In this document: piece by piece, positions 40,212-51,136 of the stretch | Layout: each line of letters opens with the position of its first letter | Numbering within the stretch: position 1 is the stretch's first letter | DNA from: Roseicyclus sp. | Lineage (GTDB): Bacteria > Pseudomonadota > Alphaproteobacteria > Rhodobacterales > Rhodobacteraceae | Length of the DNA stretch: 64,000 bases | Assembly: GCF_018402035.1 (NCBI RefSeq) | Contig: NZ_JAGYJN010000001.1 | Location: 620,001-684,000, forward strand | Reading direction: 5' to 3' | The notes under the pieces: generated by a model | Seen by the model: the letters and a program-made list of their open reading frames with translations, nothing else | What the model was told of the DNA's origin: nothing | Database searches by the model: none | Made by a program: the position numbers and the translations under genes

Positions 40212-40395
40212 ACCAAGCGCTCTGGCACCGTACGAATGAGCAGCGTTCACCTCGGGCACCACCGCGGCTTTCGAGACATCAACAGGTGCAAACCTTAGCG
40301 CGGTAGCTTATTGCGATATCTCTGGTCGCGACGGGTTCGAAAGCGGCTCTCAGCCATGGGCCTTGGTTCGCAACAGCGCGACCGGCATGATCCCC

Positions 40396-40812
40396 CTATC
40401 CACGCGCGCCGGTGAAATTCAGCATCCAAGGCGTGCCAAAACGGTCAGTGAACATTGCAAAGCACTCGGCCCATGGCGTCTCACCGGGCGGCACGGGGAT
40501 GTCGGTTGCCCCCTCCGCCAGCGCTGCAAAGATCCTCTCGAACGCGTCCGCCGAGGGCGTCTCGATCTGGACGCGGAAGCCCTGTGGCCGCTCATACATC
40601 TCTTCGGAATTGTCGGACGCCATCATCAGCGTATCGCCAAGCCGCATCGCAAGGTTCATCACCAAATCGTCGCCGCCGGGCATCCGGTCTTCCGGCGCTG
40701 CGTCCTTGTTCAAAAACACCCCCTCGATGGTGCCGCCCAGCGTCTTCGCGTAAAGGGTCATGGCCTCAAGGCAGTCGCCCTTGAAGAACAGATAGAGTTG
40801 TGGGGTCATCAT
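40396..40812 (-). CDS. VOC family PhnB-like protein
   Basis: MTPQLYLFFKGDCLEAMTLYAKTLGGTIEGV...DRFGTPWMLNF. Confidence 0.85.
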   Translation of the reverse strand: MMTPQLYLFFKGDCLEAMTLYAKTLGGTIEGVFLNKDAAPEDRMPGGDDLVMNLAMRLGDTLMMASDNSEEMYERPQGFRVQIETPSADAFERIFAALAEGATDIPVPPGETPWAECFAMFTDRFGTPWMLNFTGARG

Positions 40813-40930
40813 GGGGCCTTTACCTTTCGCGTCACTTGGCCATCGCCACCCTTTCGGCCTTGGCCGATGAAAGGGTCAACGATGGCGTACTGCATTGATC
40901 ATGTCCGATTTAAGTTGATATCAACATATC

Positions 40931-41431
40931 ATGCCAGAATCCACGCGAAAGACACTCGATCGCGCGATTGTTGCAGATGTCGCGCAAACCTGCCTGTGCC
41001 TGCACACGCAGCGCGCGGCGCGTGCCTTGGCGCGGCTCTTTGACATGGCGCTGCGCCCCTTTGGGCTCAACAATGGGCAATTCTCGCTGTTGATGGCGCT
41101 GAACGCGCCCGAACCCCCAACCATTGGCCGTCTGGCAGAGTTCCTCGCGATGGACCGCACCTCGCTTACCGCGGCGCTCAAGCCGCTGGAGCGGCGCGGC
41201 CTTGTGCGGGTCGAGCCGGACAAGACCGACCGCCGCGCGCGGATCGTGCACATCACACAATCCGGCTTGGATGCCTTGACGGCGGCGCTGCCGGTATGGC
41301 GCGACACCCATGCACAGCTCGACGCGGCCTTGGGCGGGGATGCGCCGCAACGCCTGCGCGCCGATCTGGGCCATGTGCTTCGTGCCACGACGCTTGCAGG
41401 TGATGCGCGCACAGACAAACCGGCACCCTAG
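40931..41431 (+). CDS. MarR family transcriptional regulator
   Basis: TIGRLAEFLAMDRTSLTAALKPLERRGLVRVEPDKTDRRARIVHIT. Confidence 0.9.
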   Translation: MPESTRKTLDRAIVADVAQTCLCLHTQRAARALARLFDMALRPFGLNNGQFSLLMALNAPEPPTIGRLAEFLAMDRTSLTAALKPLERRGLVRVEPDKTDRRARIVHITQSGLDALTAALPVWRDTHAQLDAALGGDAPQRLRADLGHVLRATTLAGDARTDKPAP

Positions 41432-41856
41432 CCCTCGGGCGGCCTTAACGCGGAACCAGCGCGCGCATGCGAGCCCACCGAGCGTTGCACATTGCGCATA
41501 AAGGCGCGCGCCAATGTTGCGGCGCTGACACCCGCTGCCACCTTCGCTACGATGCGCGCAGGCTATCAGCTAAGTTGGCCTTGCAATTTATGCAACCTAG
41601 CAAGCCCCATATGCGGCGCGCTGCATAAATAGTGAGTGCCAGAGCGCCCCAATAAAGCAGCGGTGACTTGCGGCCATACGACTGTTGCAAAAAATTTCAG
41701 CAAACAACAAACAACAAAACGACATAAAATATCTTATGATAGAAGTTTTGACCCTAAATTTCGTTTATTAAATCTGATATTATATCCCATTGTGATACCA
41801 AAATACGCCGAAGCAGAGCTTCGCTGGGGATCACAATTGCTAGATGCAGCCGCTTT

Positions 41857-42246
41857 TTGCTACCAAAACTTCTGGAAATCGTCCAAAGAAAAAGCGAACA
41901 TTGCACGCTAGGCTGTTCCCCTGCGGTTTCATTACCGCATATCAATTGGTGTATTTTGGGCAATCAACTTTTAAAGGCGGTCAGCCGATTGCGGGCGACG
42001 CTTCTCGAGATGGAGGCAGACCTCGGGTTAACGACTTTGACCGAGGCCGAAAAGACTGTGCTTGCCGCAGCCGTGCTTGCAGCCGACCACGATGGGATCT
42101 TCGAAATCAGCGTATTGCAAAGCCAGTCAATGGTTGCGCAGATGTCCCACAGTACCTTTTTTCGTGTGATCCGCACCCTCGGAGAGAAGGGGCTCATCTA
42201 TCGCATGACGGACGAGAAGCGCTCCTTGTACCGTCTCAAGGCATAG
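41857..42246 (+). CDS. Winged-helix DNA-binding protein (start uncertain)
   Basis: LTEAEKTVLAAAVLAADHDGIFEISVLQSQSMVAQMSHSTFFRVIRTLGEKGLIYRMTDEKRSLYRL. Confidence 0.55.
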   Translation: MLPKLLEIVQRKSEHCTLGCSPAVSLPHINWCILGNQLLKAVSRLRATLLEMEADLGLTTLTEAEKTVLAAAVLAADHDGIFEISVLQSQSMVAQMSHSTFFRVIRTLGEKGLIYRMTDEKRSLYRLKA

Positions 42247-42292
42247 CGTCCGACCACGGGTGCCATCACCGATCTGTTGCGCGGTCGCTGTC

Positions 42293-42844
42293 ATGAAGCT
42301 GACAGACGCGCTGACGCATCTCTTGATCACCGTACTTTTGTCGCTGTGCTATGCGCTGTCTTTCGAGGCCGTCAAAACCCTCTCCAATCCTGTGCAAGCA
42401 TTGCTGGGGCTTGCTAACCCACAGGCGAGCCTTTTGTTCTTCCCGCATGGCGTTCGCGTCGTTGCAGCCTACTTGTTCGGCTGGCGAAGCGTCGCCTACC
42501 TTTTTCCAGTAAAGCTTTGCTACGCGACATGGGTTTTCCCAGAGGCAGAGCTGGCAGCGCAAGCCGTGACCGCGCTGACCGCGCAGATAGGGTGCGTCCT
42601 GGCGTTTGTTTGCATGGCGAAACTCGGCATCATCGCGCGCGACTGGACCTGCGCAATGATGCCTTGGAAAAGCTTGCTTATATGCGGCTGCGCGGCTGCG
42701 GCATTCAACGCGCTCTTCGTTTTCCTACTTTCCAACTACAGCAGCTTCGCAACCGCCAAGCATTTTCTTGGTGATATCGCCGGCCTCGCCTCTGTCATGG
42801 TCATCTTCATGGCAGGCTTTCGCGCTTGGCGCCTTCGGGCTTGA
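42293..42844 (+). CDS. Integral membrane protein, function unknown
   Basis: Several predicted TM helices; located between HTH gene and Wzz-like gene. Confidence 0.6.
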   Translation: MKLTDALTHLLITVLLSLCYALSFEAVKTLSNPVQALLGLANPQASLLFFPHGVRVVAAYLFGWRSVAYLFPVKLCYATWVFPEAELAAQAVTALTAQIGCVLAFVCMAKLGIIARDWTCAMMPWKSLLICGCAAAAFNALFVFLLSNYSSFATAKHFLGDIAGLASVMVIFMAGFRAWRLRA

Positions 42845-43017
42845 CCGAAAAACATATTACTGCCATTTCGATACCAAATCGGGGGTATCATGAGACAAAA
42901 ATATCTCAAAATGCACTGTTTTTTATTATTTTTGTGATATTTGGATCTCTGGCTTCAACTATCAGTTATGTAGTTTTGATTCTATCTTCCCTGCAATATT
43001 GATGCGGATGTGACACC

Positions 43018-44469
43018 ATGAAAGATGGCATTGCCAATGATCAGCCCTCAGCAATGGATGATGAGATTGATCTCAGCCATCTCGCCCGAACCATTTGGCG
43101 CGGGCGCGGTGTGATCATTGCCACGGTTTTGGCCTCGGTACTGCTTGTGTCAGCTTACGCAATCTTTGATCAATATAGAAAATCTTCGGTTAAATTTGTT
43201 CAATCTTTCGTTTCGCTCAGCGGGATCGTCGATCAGCAATACCCCAACGGATCATCATTCTCGCCATCTGACCTCGTGTCCGAGGAAGTGCTGTCCGAGG
43301 TGATCACCTCGCTTGATTTGCAGGGTGTCAGCGCAGATGCATTGCGGCGCGCTGTTACGGTCCAATTTGGCCACCCTGATACAAACCAAATTCGTATGGA
43401 GTGGCAGGCAACAATTCAAGCTGCTGTCGATCAAAATGCAAGCGCGGCTGAATTAACTGAGATTAACACCCGCTATTCGGACCGGCTTGCAAGATTGAAT
43501 ACCACCTCTGTGTCGATACAGGTGAACTTTGCGCTGTTAAACCTTGATAGCGGTGCGGCGATCATTATTGCTGAGGCTATTCCAGCCGCATGGCAAAAGG
43601 TATTTGTTGAAGTCTATAGCTTTACAGCACCGCCAGAACTTATTCCAGTCAGTGGTCTTTCCCCACCGCGCGATCTATCAACGACACGCAGCCTATTGGA
43701 AGCGCAGCAGTTTCTTGTCGCCGTGAAGCAGATTGCTACCGTCGCGAGCGATGATCCGCGGTTGTCATCGTTGCGCGCTAAAGGGGGTATTAATACCGCA
43801 GAGCTACAGTTCCAAATTGAACGGTTTAATTCATTCTATCTGAACCCGTTGTTGAGTGGTTCAGTGCAAAGCGACGATAGCTTTGCTGCCGTTCGGCTGC
43901 AGCAGTTGCGGCGTGAGCGCTCTCGGATCGCCTCCCTCCAAGACGCGACGAATGCTAGAATTGACCAGTTGGCCAGCCTGCGCGGCAGAGGTGCATCGGA
44001 TAGCGGGTTTATGCCAAATGGGGGAGAGAGGAATAGCACGATGCTATCGCTTGATAATAGCGGATTGGCGTCTGTTATCGATCTTGCACAACAAGCTCAG
44101 CTCAACCAATATGTGATACTTCTGTTTGAGCGCACTTGGGAACTTACAGAGCAGCTTGCGGAGGTGGACTTTCAAATTGCGCAGCTCACGAGCGAGTCTT
44201 ACTCGGGCCTAGATGTGACCGACGAAGCAGAGGTTGCTTTCGCCAACTTATCCCAGCAAATTGAAGCCTTGTTCTCTCGTCTTATGGATGAAGAAATCCA
44301 AGGGATAGGTGTTCTTTACGCCACCCAAGTCCCCCCGCAAGTGTACTCAAACTGGGAACAAACCTCGCAACGGTTTTCGCTGCTTTTTGCGCTGGCCATC
44401 GTTCTTGGGGTGATGCTGGGGTCGGCTACCGTTTTGATCAGAGGTTCAATCGCAAGATCTACCCAGTGA
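43018..44469 (+). CDS. Wzz-like polysaccharide chain-length determinant domain protein
   Basis: DDEIDLSHLARTIWRGRGVIIATVLASVLLVSAYAIF N-terminal TM; coiled coil; C-terminal TM LLFALAIVLGVMLGSATVLI. Confidence 0.75.
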   Translation: MKDGIANDQPSAMDDEIDLSHLARTIWRGRGVIIATVLASVLLVSAYAIFDQYRKSSVKFVQSFVSLSGIVDQQYPNGSSFSPSDLVSEEVLSEVITSLDLQGVSADALRRAVTVQFGHPDTNQIRMEWQATIQAAVDQNASAAELTEINTRYSDRLARLNTTSVSIQVNFALLNLDSGAAIIIAEAIPAAWQKVFVEVYSFTAPPELIPVSGLSPPRDLSTTRSLLEAQQFLVAVKQIATVASDDPRLSSLRAKGGINTAELQFQIERFNSFYLNPLLSGSVQSDDSFAAVRLQQLRRERSRIASLQDATNARIDQLASLRGRGASDSGFMPNGGERNSTMLSLDNSGLASVIDLAQQAQLNQYVILLFERTWELTEQLAEVDFQIAQLTSESYSGLDVTDEAEVAFANLSQQIEALFSRLMDEEIQGIGVLYATQVPPQVYSNWEQTSQRFSLLFALAIVLGVMLGSATVLIRGSIARSTQ

Positions 44470-44496
44470 AAGATCACTCGTATCTGAATTGAGGCG

Positions 44497-45045
44497 ATGG
44501 TGGTACACGACGGATCAGATGCGAGCAAAGCGGTTCAGCTCAATAAGTGCGCCCTTATTGCATCTGTTTTGTGCTGTGCGCTTTCGGTTGCGCCCTCTGC
44601 AACGCTCGCACAAAACGAAGCACAATCGCAACTCGATGGCGATCAAGAAAACTTACCAATAGAAATTCAATCACACATTCTTGAATTCTTTCGATCCCAA
44701 AATGTCGCGACATTCAAAGGCGCTGTGGTAGCACAGCAAGGGGCGTTGATGATCACCGCCGAAACGCTGATCTTGCACTTTTCTGGCTCTGCAGATGGAC
44801 AGAGGTTGAACGAGATCTTCGGTGAAGGTGGCGTATCAATATCACAAGGTGAGGGCACCGCCAAAGGCGCGGCACTGCATTATCCGCTCGATAGTGGCTT
44901 TGCAACATTATCGGGCGATGTTGAAGTGCGTGAAGGGCCATCCACTTTCACGGGTGATCGAGCGACCTTTAACGTCGAAACAGGCAACAGCGTCCTTGAA
45001 GGATCGGTGAAGGCAATTTTTGTCCCGGATGCGCGCATCCCATAG
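44497..45045 (+). CDS. LptA/OstA-like periplasmic protein
   Basis: Signal peptide; repeated beta motifs NVATFKGAVVAQQGALMITAETLILHF...GDVEVREGPSTFTGDRATFNVETGNSVLEG. Confidence 0.75.
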   Translation: MVVHDGSDASKAVQLNKCALIASVLCCALSVAPSATLAQNEAQSQLDGDQENLPIEIQSHILEFFRSQNVATFKGAVVAQQGALMITAETLILHFSGSADGQRLNEIFGEGGVSISQGEGTAKGAALHYPLDSGFATLSGDVEVREGPSTFTGDRATFNVETGNSVLEGSVKAIFVPDARIP

Positions 45046-45172
45046 CGGATCATGCGCGGCCCCTGTCAGAACCACTCCGCTGCCCGCCATGCCACAAAAC
45101 CCACAGAAACCGCCCTTGCGCTTTTCCGATTGGGCGAGCCTCTGATAGGCTACGCGCAGAGGTGCAATCACC

Positions 45173-45520
45173 ATGCCGCAGCCGCAAGATGACGATCCCG
45201 TCACCGCGATCCGCAATATTGGGCCCGCCATGGCGGCCGATATGGCGCGCGCGGGCATCACCACTGCCACCGCCTTGCGCGCGATGGGCGCGGATGCCGC
45301 CTATGGCGCGATGATCACGGCAGGAACACGGCCGCATTTCATCGGCTATTACGTGCTGCACATGGCGCTACAGGGCCGGCCGTGGAATGATTGCAAAGGG
45401 GCGGAAAAGGCCGCGCTGCGCGCAAGTTTCGATGCGCTCAAAGCCGCGCTCGCCGATCCGCTGAATGACAGCGCCTTTGAGCGGCACCTAGATGAAATCG
45501 GGACAGGACGCAGGCGTTAA
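45173..45520 (+). CDS. TfoX C-terminal-domain (helix-hairpin-helix) protein
   Basis: AIRNIGPAMAADMARAGITTATALRAMGADAAYGAMITAG. Confidence 0.75.
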   Translation: MPQPQDDDPVTAIRNIGPAMAADMARAGITTATALRAMGADAAYGAMITAGTRPHFIGYYVLHMALQGRPWNDCKGAEKAALRASFDALKAALADPLNDSAFERHLDEIGTGRRR

Positions 45521-45525
45521 CCCGA

Positions 45526-45557
45526 TAAAAAAAGGGGCCGCCCGGCTGGGCGACCCC
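45526..45557 (-). terminator. Rho-independent terminator downstream of ndk
   Basis: Minus strand ggggtcgcccagccgggcggcccc followed by T7. Confidence 0.9.
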
Positions 45558-45586
45558 GTGATCATGATCGCAACGATCAGCCTGAT

Positions 45587-46009
45587 TTAGCCGACCAACT
45601 CAAGACCTGCGAAGAAATAGGCGATTTCTTCGGCTGCGGTTTCTGGCGCGTCCGAGCCGTGGACCGCATTCTCGCCCTTGGACAGCGCGAAATCCTTGCG
45701 AATGGTGCCCTCGGCCGCTTCGGCCGGATCGGTGGCGCCCATGACAGCGCGGTAGGCCGCGATGGCGTTCTCACCCTCGAGCACCTGCACGACGACAGGC
45801 GCGGAGGCCATGAATTCGCACAATTCGCCATAAAAGGGGCGCTCTTTATGGACAGCGTAGAAATGACCGGCCTGTGCCAGCGTCATGTGGATGCGCTTTT
45901 GCGCGATGATGCGCAGGCCCGCGGCCTCGATCTTGGCGTTGATTGCGCCGGTCAGGTTACGCTTGGTTGCATCGGGCTTGATGATCGAAAAAGTGCGCTG
46001 GATGGCCAT
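45587..46009 (-). CDS. ndk: Nucleoside diphosphate kinase
   Basis: [44 protein letters not shown]. Confidence 0.97.
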   Translation of the reverse strand: MAIQRTFSIIKPDATKRNLTGAINAKIEAAGLRIIAQKRIHMTLAQAGHFYAVHKERPFYGELCEFMASAPVVVQVLEGENAIAAYRAVMGATDPAEAAEGTIRKDFALSKGENAVHGSDAPETAAEEIAYFFAGLELVG

Positions 46010-46113
46010 GTGTTCGCTCCGTGGGGTTGGGATTTGGCGCGGCATTAGCATGGGGGGGGCGGGATGAAAAGCGGGGCGTTGACAGCACCCCCTCGCCCGG
46101 TCAGACAGCGCCC

Positions 46114-47964
46114 ATGTTGCGCATTTCCGATATCTCCTACAGCGTCGCGGGCCGCCCCCTTTTGGAAGGGGCGAGCGTCACGATTCCGGCTGGCCATAAG
46201 GTGGGCATTGTTGGCCGAAACGGCACCGGCAAAACCACGCTCTTTCGCTTGATCCGGGGGGAATTGACCCTTGATGGCGGCAGTATCGACCTGCCCGCGC
46301 GCGCACGCATCGGCGGTGTAGCGCAAGAGGTGCCGGGCTCGGAGGTGTCGCTGATCGATACCGTGCTTGAGGCCGACACAGAGCGCGCATCGCTCTTGGC
46401 CGAGGCCGAGGGCGCCACAGGCACCCGCATGGCCGAAATCCAAACCCGGCTGCAAGATATCGACGCATGGTCTGCCGAGGGGCGCGCGGCCAGTATCCTC
46501 AAGGGCTTGGGCTTTACCGATGAGGAAAGCCGCATGCCCTGTTCGGCCTTTTCGGGTGGCTGGCGGATGCGGGTTGCACTGGCCGGCGTGCTCTTTGCGC
46601 AGCCTGATCTGCTGCTGTTGGACGAACCGACCAACTATCTCGATTTGGAAGGGGCGCTGTGGCTGGAAAGCTACCTGATGCGCTATCCCCATACTGTGCT
46701 GGTGATCAGCCATGACCGGGGGCTGTTGAACCGCGCAGTCGGCCATATCCTGCATCTCGAGGGGCGCAACCTGACGCTCTACACCGGCGGCTACGACATT
46801 TTCGCCCGCACCCGGGCCGAGGCACGCGCGGTGCAAACGGCGGCTGCCAAAAAGCAAGACCTCCAGCGCGCCCATCTGCAATCCTTTGTCGATCGCTTCA
46901 AGGCCAAGGCCAGCAAAGCCAAACAGGCGCAAAGCCGCGTCAAGATGCTGGAAAAGATGACACCGATCCGCATGCCCGAGGATGCGGCGCGCACGGTTTT
47001 CACCTTTCCCACGCCGGACGGGCTTTCGCCGCCCATTCTGGCGCTTGACGATGTGGCGGTGGGCTATGACGGCAAGCCGGTTTTGTCGCGGCTCTCGCTC
47101 AGGATCGACCAAGACGACCGGATCGCGCTTTTGGGCCGCAATGGTGAGGGGAAATCGACCCTTTCCAAGCTTTTGGCCGCCAAGCTTGCGCCGCTTGCGG
47201 GGCAACAGACCGCCTCCTCCAAGCTGCGGGTGGGGTATTTCGCGCAGCATCAGGTCGATGAGCTGCATCTTGACGAGACGCCGCTGCAACATATCCAGCG
47301 CGACCGCCCCGACACGCCACAGGCCAAGCTGAGGGCGGTTTTGGCAGGTTTCGGGCTGATGGCCGAACAAGCGGAAACGGTGGTGGCCAAGCTGTCGGGT
47401 GGGCAAAAGGCGCGGCTGTCGCTGTGTCTTGCTACGCTGCATGCGCCGCATCTGTTGATCTTGGACGAACCGACCAACCACCTTGATATCGAAAGCCGCG
47501 AGGCGCTGGTCGAGGCGCTGACCGCCTATTCGGGCGCGGTGATCTTGGTCAGCCACGACATGCATCTTTTGTCGCTGGTGGCCGACCGGCTTTGGTTGGT
47601 CAAAGATGGCCGCGTCACCCCCTATGAGGGCGATCTTGATAGCTATCGCTCCCTTCTTCTAAAGGGTGAAGAAAAGCCCGCAAAGCCACAGAAAGAAAAG
47701 GAAAAGGTGAAAACCTTTTCGCGCGACGAGATCAAGGAACTCCGCGCCCAGCTGCGCAAATGCGAGGCGCGGGTCGCCACCATCGAAGAGATGCGCGGCA
47801 AGCTTGCCACCAAACTCGCCGATCCCGCCCTTTACGAAGATGGGCGCATCGGTGAGCTTGAGGTTTGGCAAAAGAAATACGCCGAGCTGATGGAAGGGCT
47901 TCAGCGGGCCGAGGCGATGTGGGTGGCGGCCGCCGAAAAGCTGGAAACCGCCGAAAAGACATGA
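46114..47964 (+). CDS. ABC-F family ATP-binding protein
   Basis: Two ABC domains ([20 protein letters not shown]), two DEPTNxLD motifs, no TM. Confidence 0.93.
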   Translation: MLRISDISYSVAGRPLLEGASVTIPAGHKVGIVGRNGTGKTTLFRLIRGELTLDGGSIDLPARARIGGVAQEVPGSEVSLIDTVLEADTERASLLAEAEGATGTRMAEIQTRLQDIDAWSAEGRAASILKGLGFTDEESRMPCSAFSGGWRMRVALAGVLFAQPDLLLLDEPTNYLDLEGALWLESYLMRYPHTVLVISHDRGLLNRAVGHILHLEGRNLTLYTGGYDIFARTRAEARAVQTAAAKKQDLQRAHLQSFVDRFKAKASKAKQAQSRVKMLEKMTPIRMPEDAARTVFTFPTPDGLSPPILALDDVAVGYDGKPVLSRLSLRIDQDDRIALLGRNGEGKSTLSKLLAAKLAPLAGQQTASSKLRVGYFAQHQVDELHLDETPLQHIQRDRPDTPQAKLRAVLAGFGLMAEQAETVVAKLSGGQKARLSLCLATLHAPHLLILDEPTNHLDIESREALVEALTAYSGAVILVSHDMHLLSLVADRLWLVKDGRVTPYEGDLDSYRSLLLKGEEKPAKPQKEKEKVKTFSRDEIKELRAQLRKCEARVATIEEMRGKLATKLADPALYEDGRIGELEVWQKKYAELMEGLQRAEAMWVAAAEKLETAEKT

Positions 47965-48578
47965 GTATTTTCGACTATATCCCTGCGTTTGTTGCGCTTT
48001 TCGTGGTGATCGACCCCATCGGGCTTGCGCCGCTGTTCGTGGCACTCACGCGCGGGCAAAGTGTGCGCCAACGCCGCTCGGTCGCTATTCGCGCCACGCT
48101 TGTGGCAGTGGGGATCTTGACGCTTTTCGGTCTGGCGGGTGAGGCGGTTTTGAATTTCTTGGGCATCTCGATGCCTGCCTTCCGCATGGCGGGTGGGATA
48201 TTGCTGTTCCTGACCGCGCTCGACATGCTGTTTGAGCGCCGTAGCCAGCGCCGCCAGGGCCAAGCCGATGGCGCGCCTGCCGATGACCCATCGGTGTTTC
48301 CGCTCGCCATTCCGCTGATCGCGGGACCGGGTGCGATTGCAACCATGATCCTTTTGACCGGCGAGGGTGGCGGCGACACGACGCATATCTTGCTTGTGCA
48401 TCTGGTGATGCTGGCCGTTCTGGCCGTGGTGTTCACGCTATTCTTGCTAGCGGCCCCGCTTGAGCGGCTTTTGGGGCCCACGGGGATCAATGTGGTCACA
48501 CGGCTTTTGGGCATGCTTTTGGCGGCACTGTCTGTGCAATTCGTGATCGATGCGATGCGCGATCTGCAGGTGATCTAG
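47961..48578 (+). CDS. MarC family membrane protein
   Basis: PAFVALFVVIDPIGLAPLFVALTRG; IPLIAGPGAIATMILL. Confidence 0.92.
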   Translation: MSIFDYIPAFVALFVVIDPIGLAPLFVALTRGQSVRQRRSVAIRATLVAVGILTLFGLAGEAVLNFLGISMPAFRMAGGILLFLTALDMLFERRSQRRQGQADGAPADDPSVFPLAIPLIAGPGAIATMILLTGEGGGDTTHILLVHLVMLAVLAVVFTLFLLAAPLERLLGPTGINVVTRLLGMLLAALSVQFVIDAMRDLQVI

Positions 48579-48625
48579 GCCCGCCTGCACCCTATATTGA
48601 TGCGCAAGCGACGAAAGGGCAGCGC

Positions 48626-49207
48626 GTGTCAGGCGATCAGATTGCATCCTTGATGTTTCTTGGCCTCTTGGGCGGCGCGATTGCGCTGTCTTATGTCGCG
48701 GCCAATCGTGGCAATCTAAGCCGCGTGGCGCGACAGGCGGCGCTGTGGGTGCTGATCTTCATGGGGGCCATCGCCGTAGTCGGGCTTTGGCCCTTGATCC
48801 AAGACACGTTGGTGCCGCGCCAAGCCGTGATGCAAGACGGGCGCGAGATTGTCGTGCCGATGTCGCCCGACGGGCATTACTATCTGACCTTGGAACTCAA
48901 CGGCATGCCGGTGCGCTTTGTCGTGGACACGGGCGCCAGCGAAATCGTGCTGACGGCCGAGGATGCCGCGCGGATCGGGTTTGACCCCGCGACACTGGTC
49001 TATTCAGGCCGTGCGCAAACGGCCAATGGCATGGTCGAAACGGCACCCGTGCGGATTGCGACCATCGCCCTTGGCGGTGTCGTCGATGAAGGAGTACGCG
49101 CCGTGGTCAATCGCGGGGATCTGTTCGAAAGCCTGTTGGGGATGAGTTACCTGCGCCGCTTTGCCCGGTTGGAAATCGCCGGCGGGCAATTGCGGCTGGC
49201 GCGTTAG
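48626..49207 (+). CDS. Retropepsin-like aspartic protease family (TIGR02281-type)
   Basis: GHYYLTLELNGMPVRFVVDTGASEIVLTAEDAARIG. Confidence 0.85.
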   Translation: MSGDQIASLMFLGLLGGAIALSYVAANRGNLSRVARQAALWVLIFMGAIAVVGLWPLIQDTLVPRQAVMQDGREIVVPMSPDGHYYLTLELNGMPVRFVVDTGASEIVLTAEDAARIGFDPATLVYSGRAQTANGMVETAPVRIATIALGGVVDEGVRAVVNRGDLFESLLGMSYLRRFARLEIAGGQLRLAR

Positions 49208-49662
49208 CTTTCCGCCTTCATTTCCCAACGCCCGGTTTCCTCGGACCAATATTTCGCTTTGACCCCCGCCTCGGTCAACGCCTTCCACTGCGCGCGCGCG
49301 GTTTGCAAAGCGGTGGTGTCATGACCATCGAACAAGATCATCGCGCGTTTCAGACCGGCCACCTCCTCGGGCGCGATGGGCGCACCCTCGACGGTGACGA
49401 GGCAGTCGGGCTGGTTGGCGGCAATCTGCGACAGGGTCAACAGAATGGGTTGATCGGCGTCATGCGCCCCGCCATCGCGGCCATGGGCCAAGAAGCTTTC
49501 ATCAGGCCCGGCCCAAAGCGCGCGATCAAGCTGGTCGAGCAACGCATCACTTTGGGCGCGCAACGCCACGCGCCAACCCGCGGCGCGTGATTTCTCAAGC
49601 AACAGGCGCAGCGTCACCTCAAGCGGCGTTTGGGTCAGATGGTAGAAAAACACCTCGGCCAA
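49204..49662 (-). CDS. holC: DNA polymerase III chi subunit
   Basis: FYHLTQTPLEVTLRLLLEKSRAAGWRVALRAQSDALLDQLDRALW. Confidence 0.9.
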   Translation of the reverse strand: MAEVFFYHLTQTPLEVTLRLLLEKSRAAGWRVALRAQSDALLDQLDRALWAGPDESFLAHGRDGGAHDADQPILLTLSQIAANQPDCLVTVEGAPIAPEEVAGLKRAMILFDGHDTTALQTARAQWKALTEAGVKAKYWSEETGRWEMKAES

Positions 49663-49672
49663 ATGGCTGTCC

Positions 49673-51136
49673 TCACCCCTCGAAATGGTCGCGGATCAAA
49701 CGATCCAAGGCCATGACACCCCACCCCGTCGCACCCTTGGGCGCAAGCATCGTATCGGATTTCACGCTGGCTACACCCGCGATATCAAGGTGAATCCAAG
49801 GCATCTCGGGCTTGACGAAGCGCTGAAGGAATTGCGCCGCCGTGATCGCCCCGCCATCGCGCCCGCCGACATTCTTCATATCAGCAATGCGGCTTTTGAG
49901 CTTTTCGTCATAGGCCGCACCCAAGGGCATGCGCCATGCCCCCTCGCCCTCGGCCTGTGCGGCCTTGAGAAAGGCGTTGCACAGCGTGTCATTGTTCGAA
50001 AATACGCCTGCGTTCTCATGCCCCAGCGCGATGATGATCGCCCCCGTCAATGTGGCCAGATCGATCATGCCCGTGGGGCTAAAGCGGTCTTGAGCATACC
50101 ACATCACATCAGCCAAGACCAAACGCCCCTCGGCATCGGTATTGATCACCTCGATCGTGTCACCCTTCATCGATGTCACCACATCGCCCGGCCGCTGCGC
50201 CGTGCCAGAGGGCATATTTTCGACCAGACCGATCAGGCCGACCACATGGGCGGGCGCGCGGCGACGGGCCAGCGCATGCATGACACCCGCCACGACACCG
50301 GCACCGCCCATATCCATGGTCATATCTTCCATGCCGCCCGGTGGCTTGAGGCTGATCCCGCCTGTGTCGAAAACCACGCCCTTACCAATCAGTGCCAGCG
50401 GCGCACCTTCTGCGCCTTTCCATTGCAGAACCGCGATCTTGGAAGGGCTTTCCGACCCCTGCCCCACACCCAAAAGCGCGCCCATGCCCATCTTGGTCAG
50501 ATCCGCCTCTTCAAGGATCTCGACCTCAAGCCCAAGTGCGCGCATCCCCTCCAGCCGGGCGGCGAAATCGCGGGTGGTCAAGACATTGGCGGGTTCGTTG
50601 ATTAGGTCACGGGTAAAAAACACCCCCTCGGCCACGGCAAATAGCGGTGCGGCGGCTGCGCGGGCTTCATCAGGTTTGGCCACCATGATGGTCGCATCTT
50701 GCGGCGGCTCTTTCTCGCCGGTCTTGTGGACGGTGAAATCATAGCCGCGCAGCGCAAGCCCAAGGGCCAGATCGGCGATGCGTGCCGTGCCACCCGCAAC
50801 CACCAAGAGCGCCTCGGCCCCTTTGAACTTGGCCAAGGCTGCGCCTGCACGGCGCGCCTCCGCCACGCTGGGGCGGCGGGCGAGCTTGATCACCATCAGC
50901 CCGGTTGCCGCCAGACCAGCGGGCCAGTTCAGCGTCACATCTTCGCCGGGCTTAACCTTTTCCCACGCCGGACCTGCGACCAAACGGGCCAGCGCACCAC
51001 GCGTCAGCCGGTCCAGCCGCCGCCCAGCAGGGTCGAGCTTGCCATCGGGGCTGACCAAAAGACCAAGCTTGCCTTGGGCATGCGACAGCGCTGCAAGATC
51101 GGTGTCGGCGAAAGAGATGGCAATCGGCGATGTCAT
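49673..51136 (-). CDS. pepA: Leucyl aminopeptidase
   Basis: KGVVFDTGGISLKPPGGMEDMTMDMGGAG; NTDAEGRLVLADVMWYA. Confidence 0.95.
   Translation of the reverse strand: MTSPIAISFADTDLAALSHAQGKLGLLVSPDGKLDPAGRRLDRLTRGALARLVAGPAWEKVKPGEDVTLNWPAGLAATGLMVIKLARRPSVAEARRAGAALAKFKGAEALLVVAGGTARIADLALGLALRGYDFTVHKTGEKEPPQDATIMVAKPDEARAAAAPLFAVAEGVFFTRDLINEPANVLTTRDFAARLEGMRALGLEVEILEEADLTKMGMGALLGVGQGSESPSKIAVLQWKGAEGAPLALIGKGVVFDTGGISLKPPGGMEDMTMDMGGAGVVAGVMHALARRRAPAHVVGLIGLVENMPSGTAQRPGDVVTSMKGDTIEVINTDAEGRLVLADVMWYAQDRFSPTGMIDLATLTGAIIIALGHENAGVFSNNDTLCNAFLKAAQAEGEGAWRMPLGAAYDEKLKSRIADMKNVGGRDGGAITAAQFLQRFVKPEMPWIHLDIAGVASVKSDTMLAPKGATGWGVMALDRLIRDHFEG

Noticed and set aside
41636-41911. 91-aa plus-strand ORF in AT-rich segment
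   Set aside because: No recognisable domain, overlaps the HTH ORF and likely regulatory DNA; insufficient support.
46045-47565. 506-aa minus-strand ORF
   Set aside because: Antisense to the ABC-F ATPase, whose motifs are clear; no recognisable domain.
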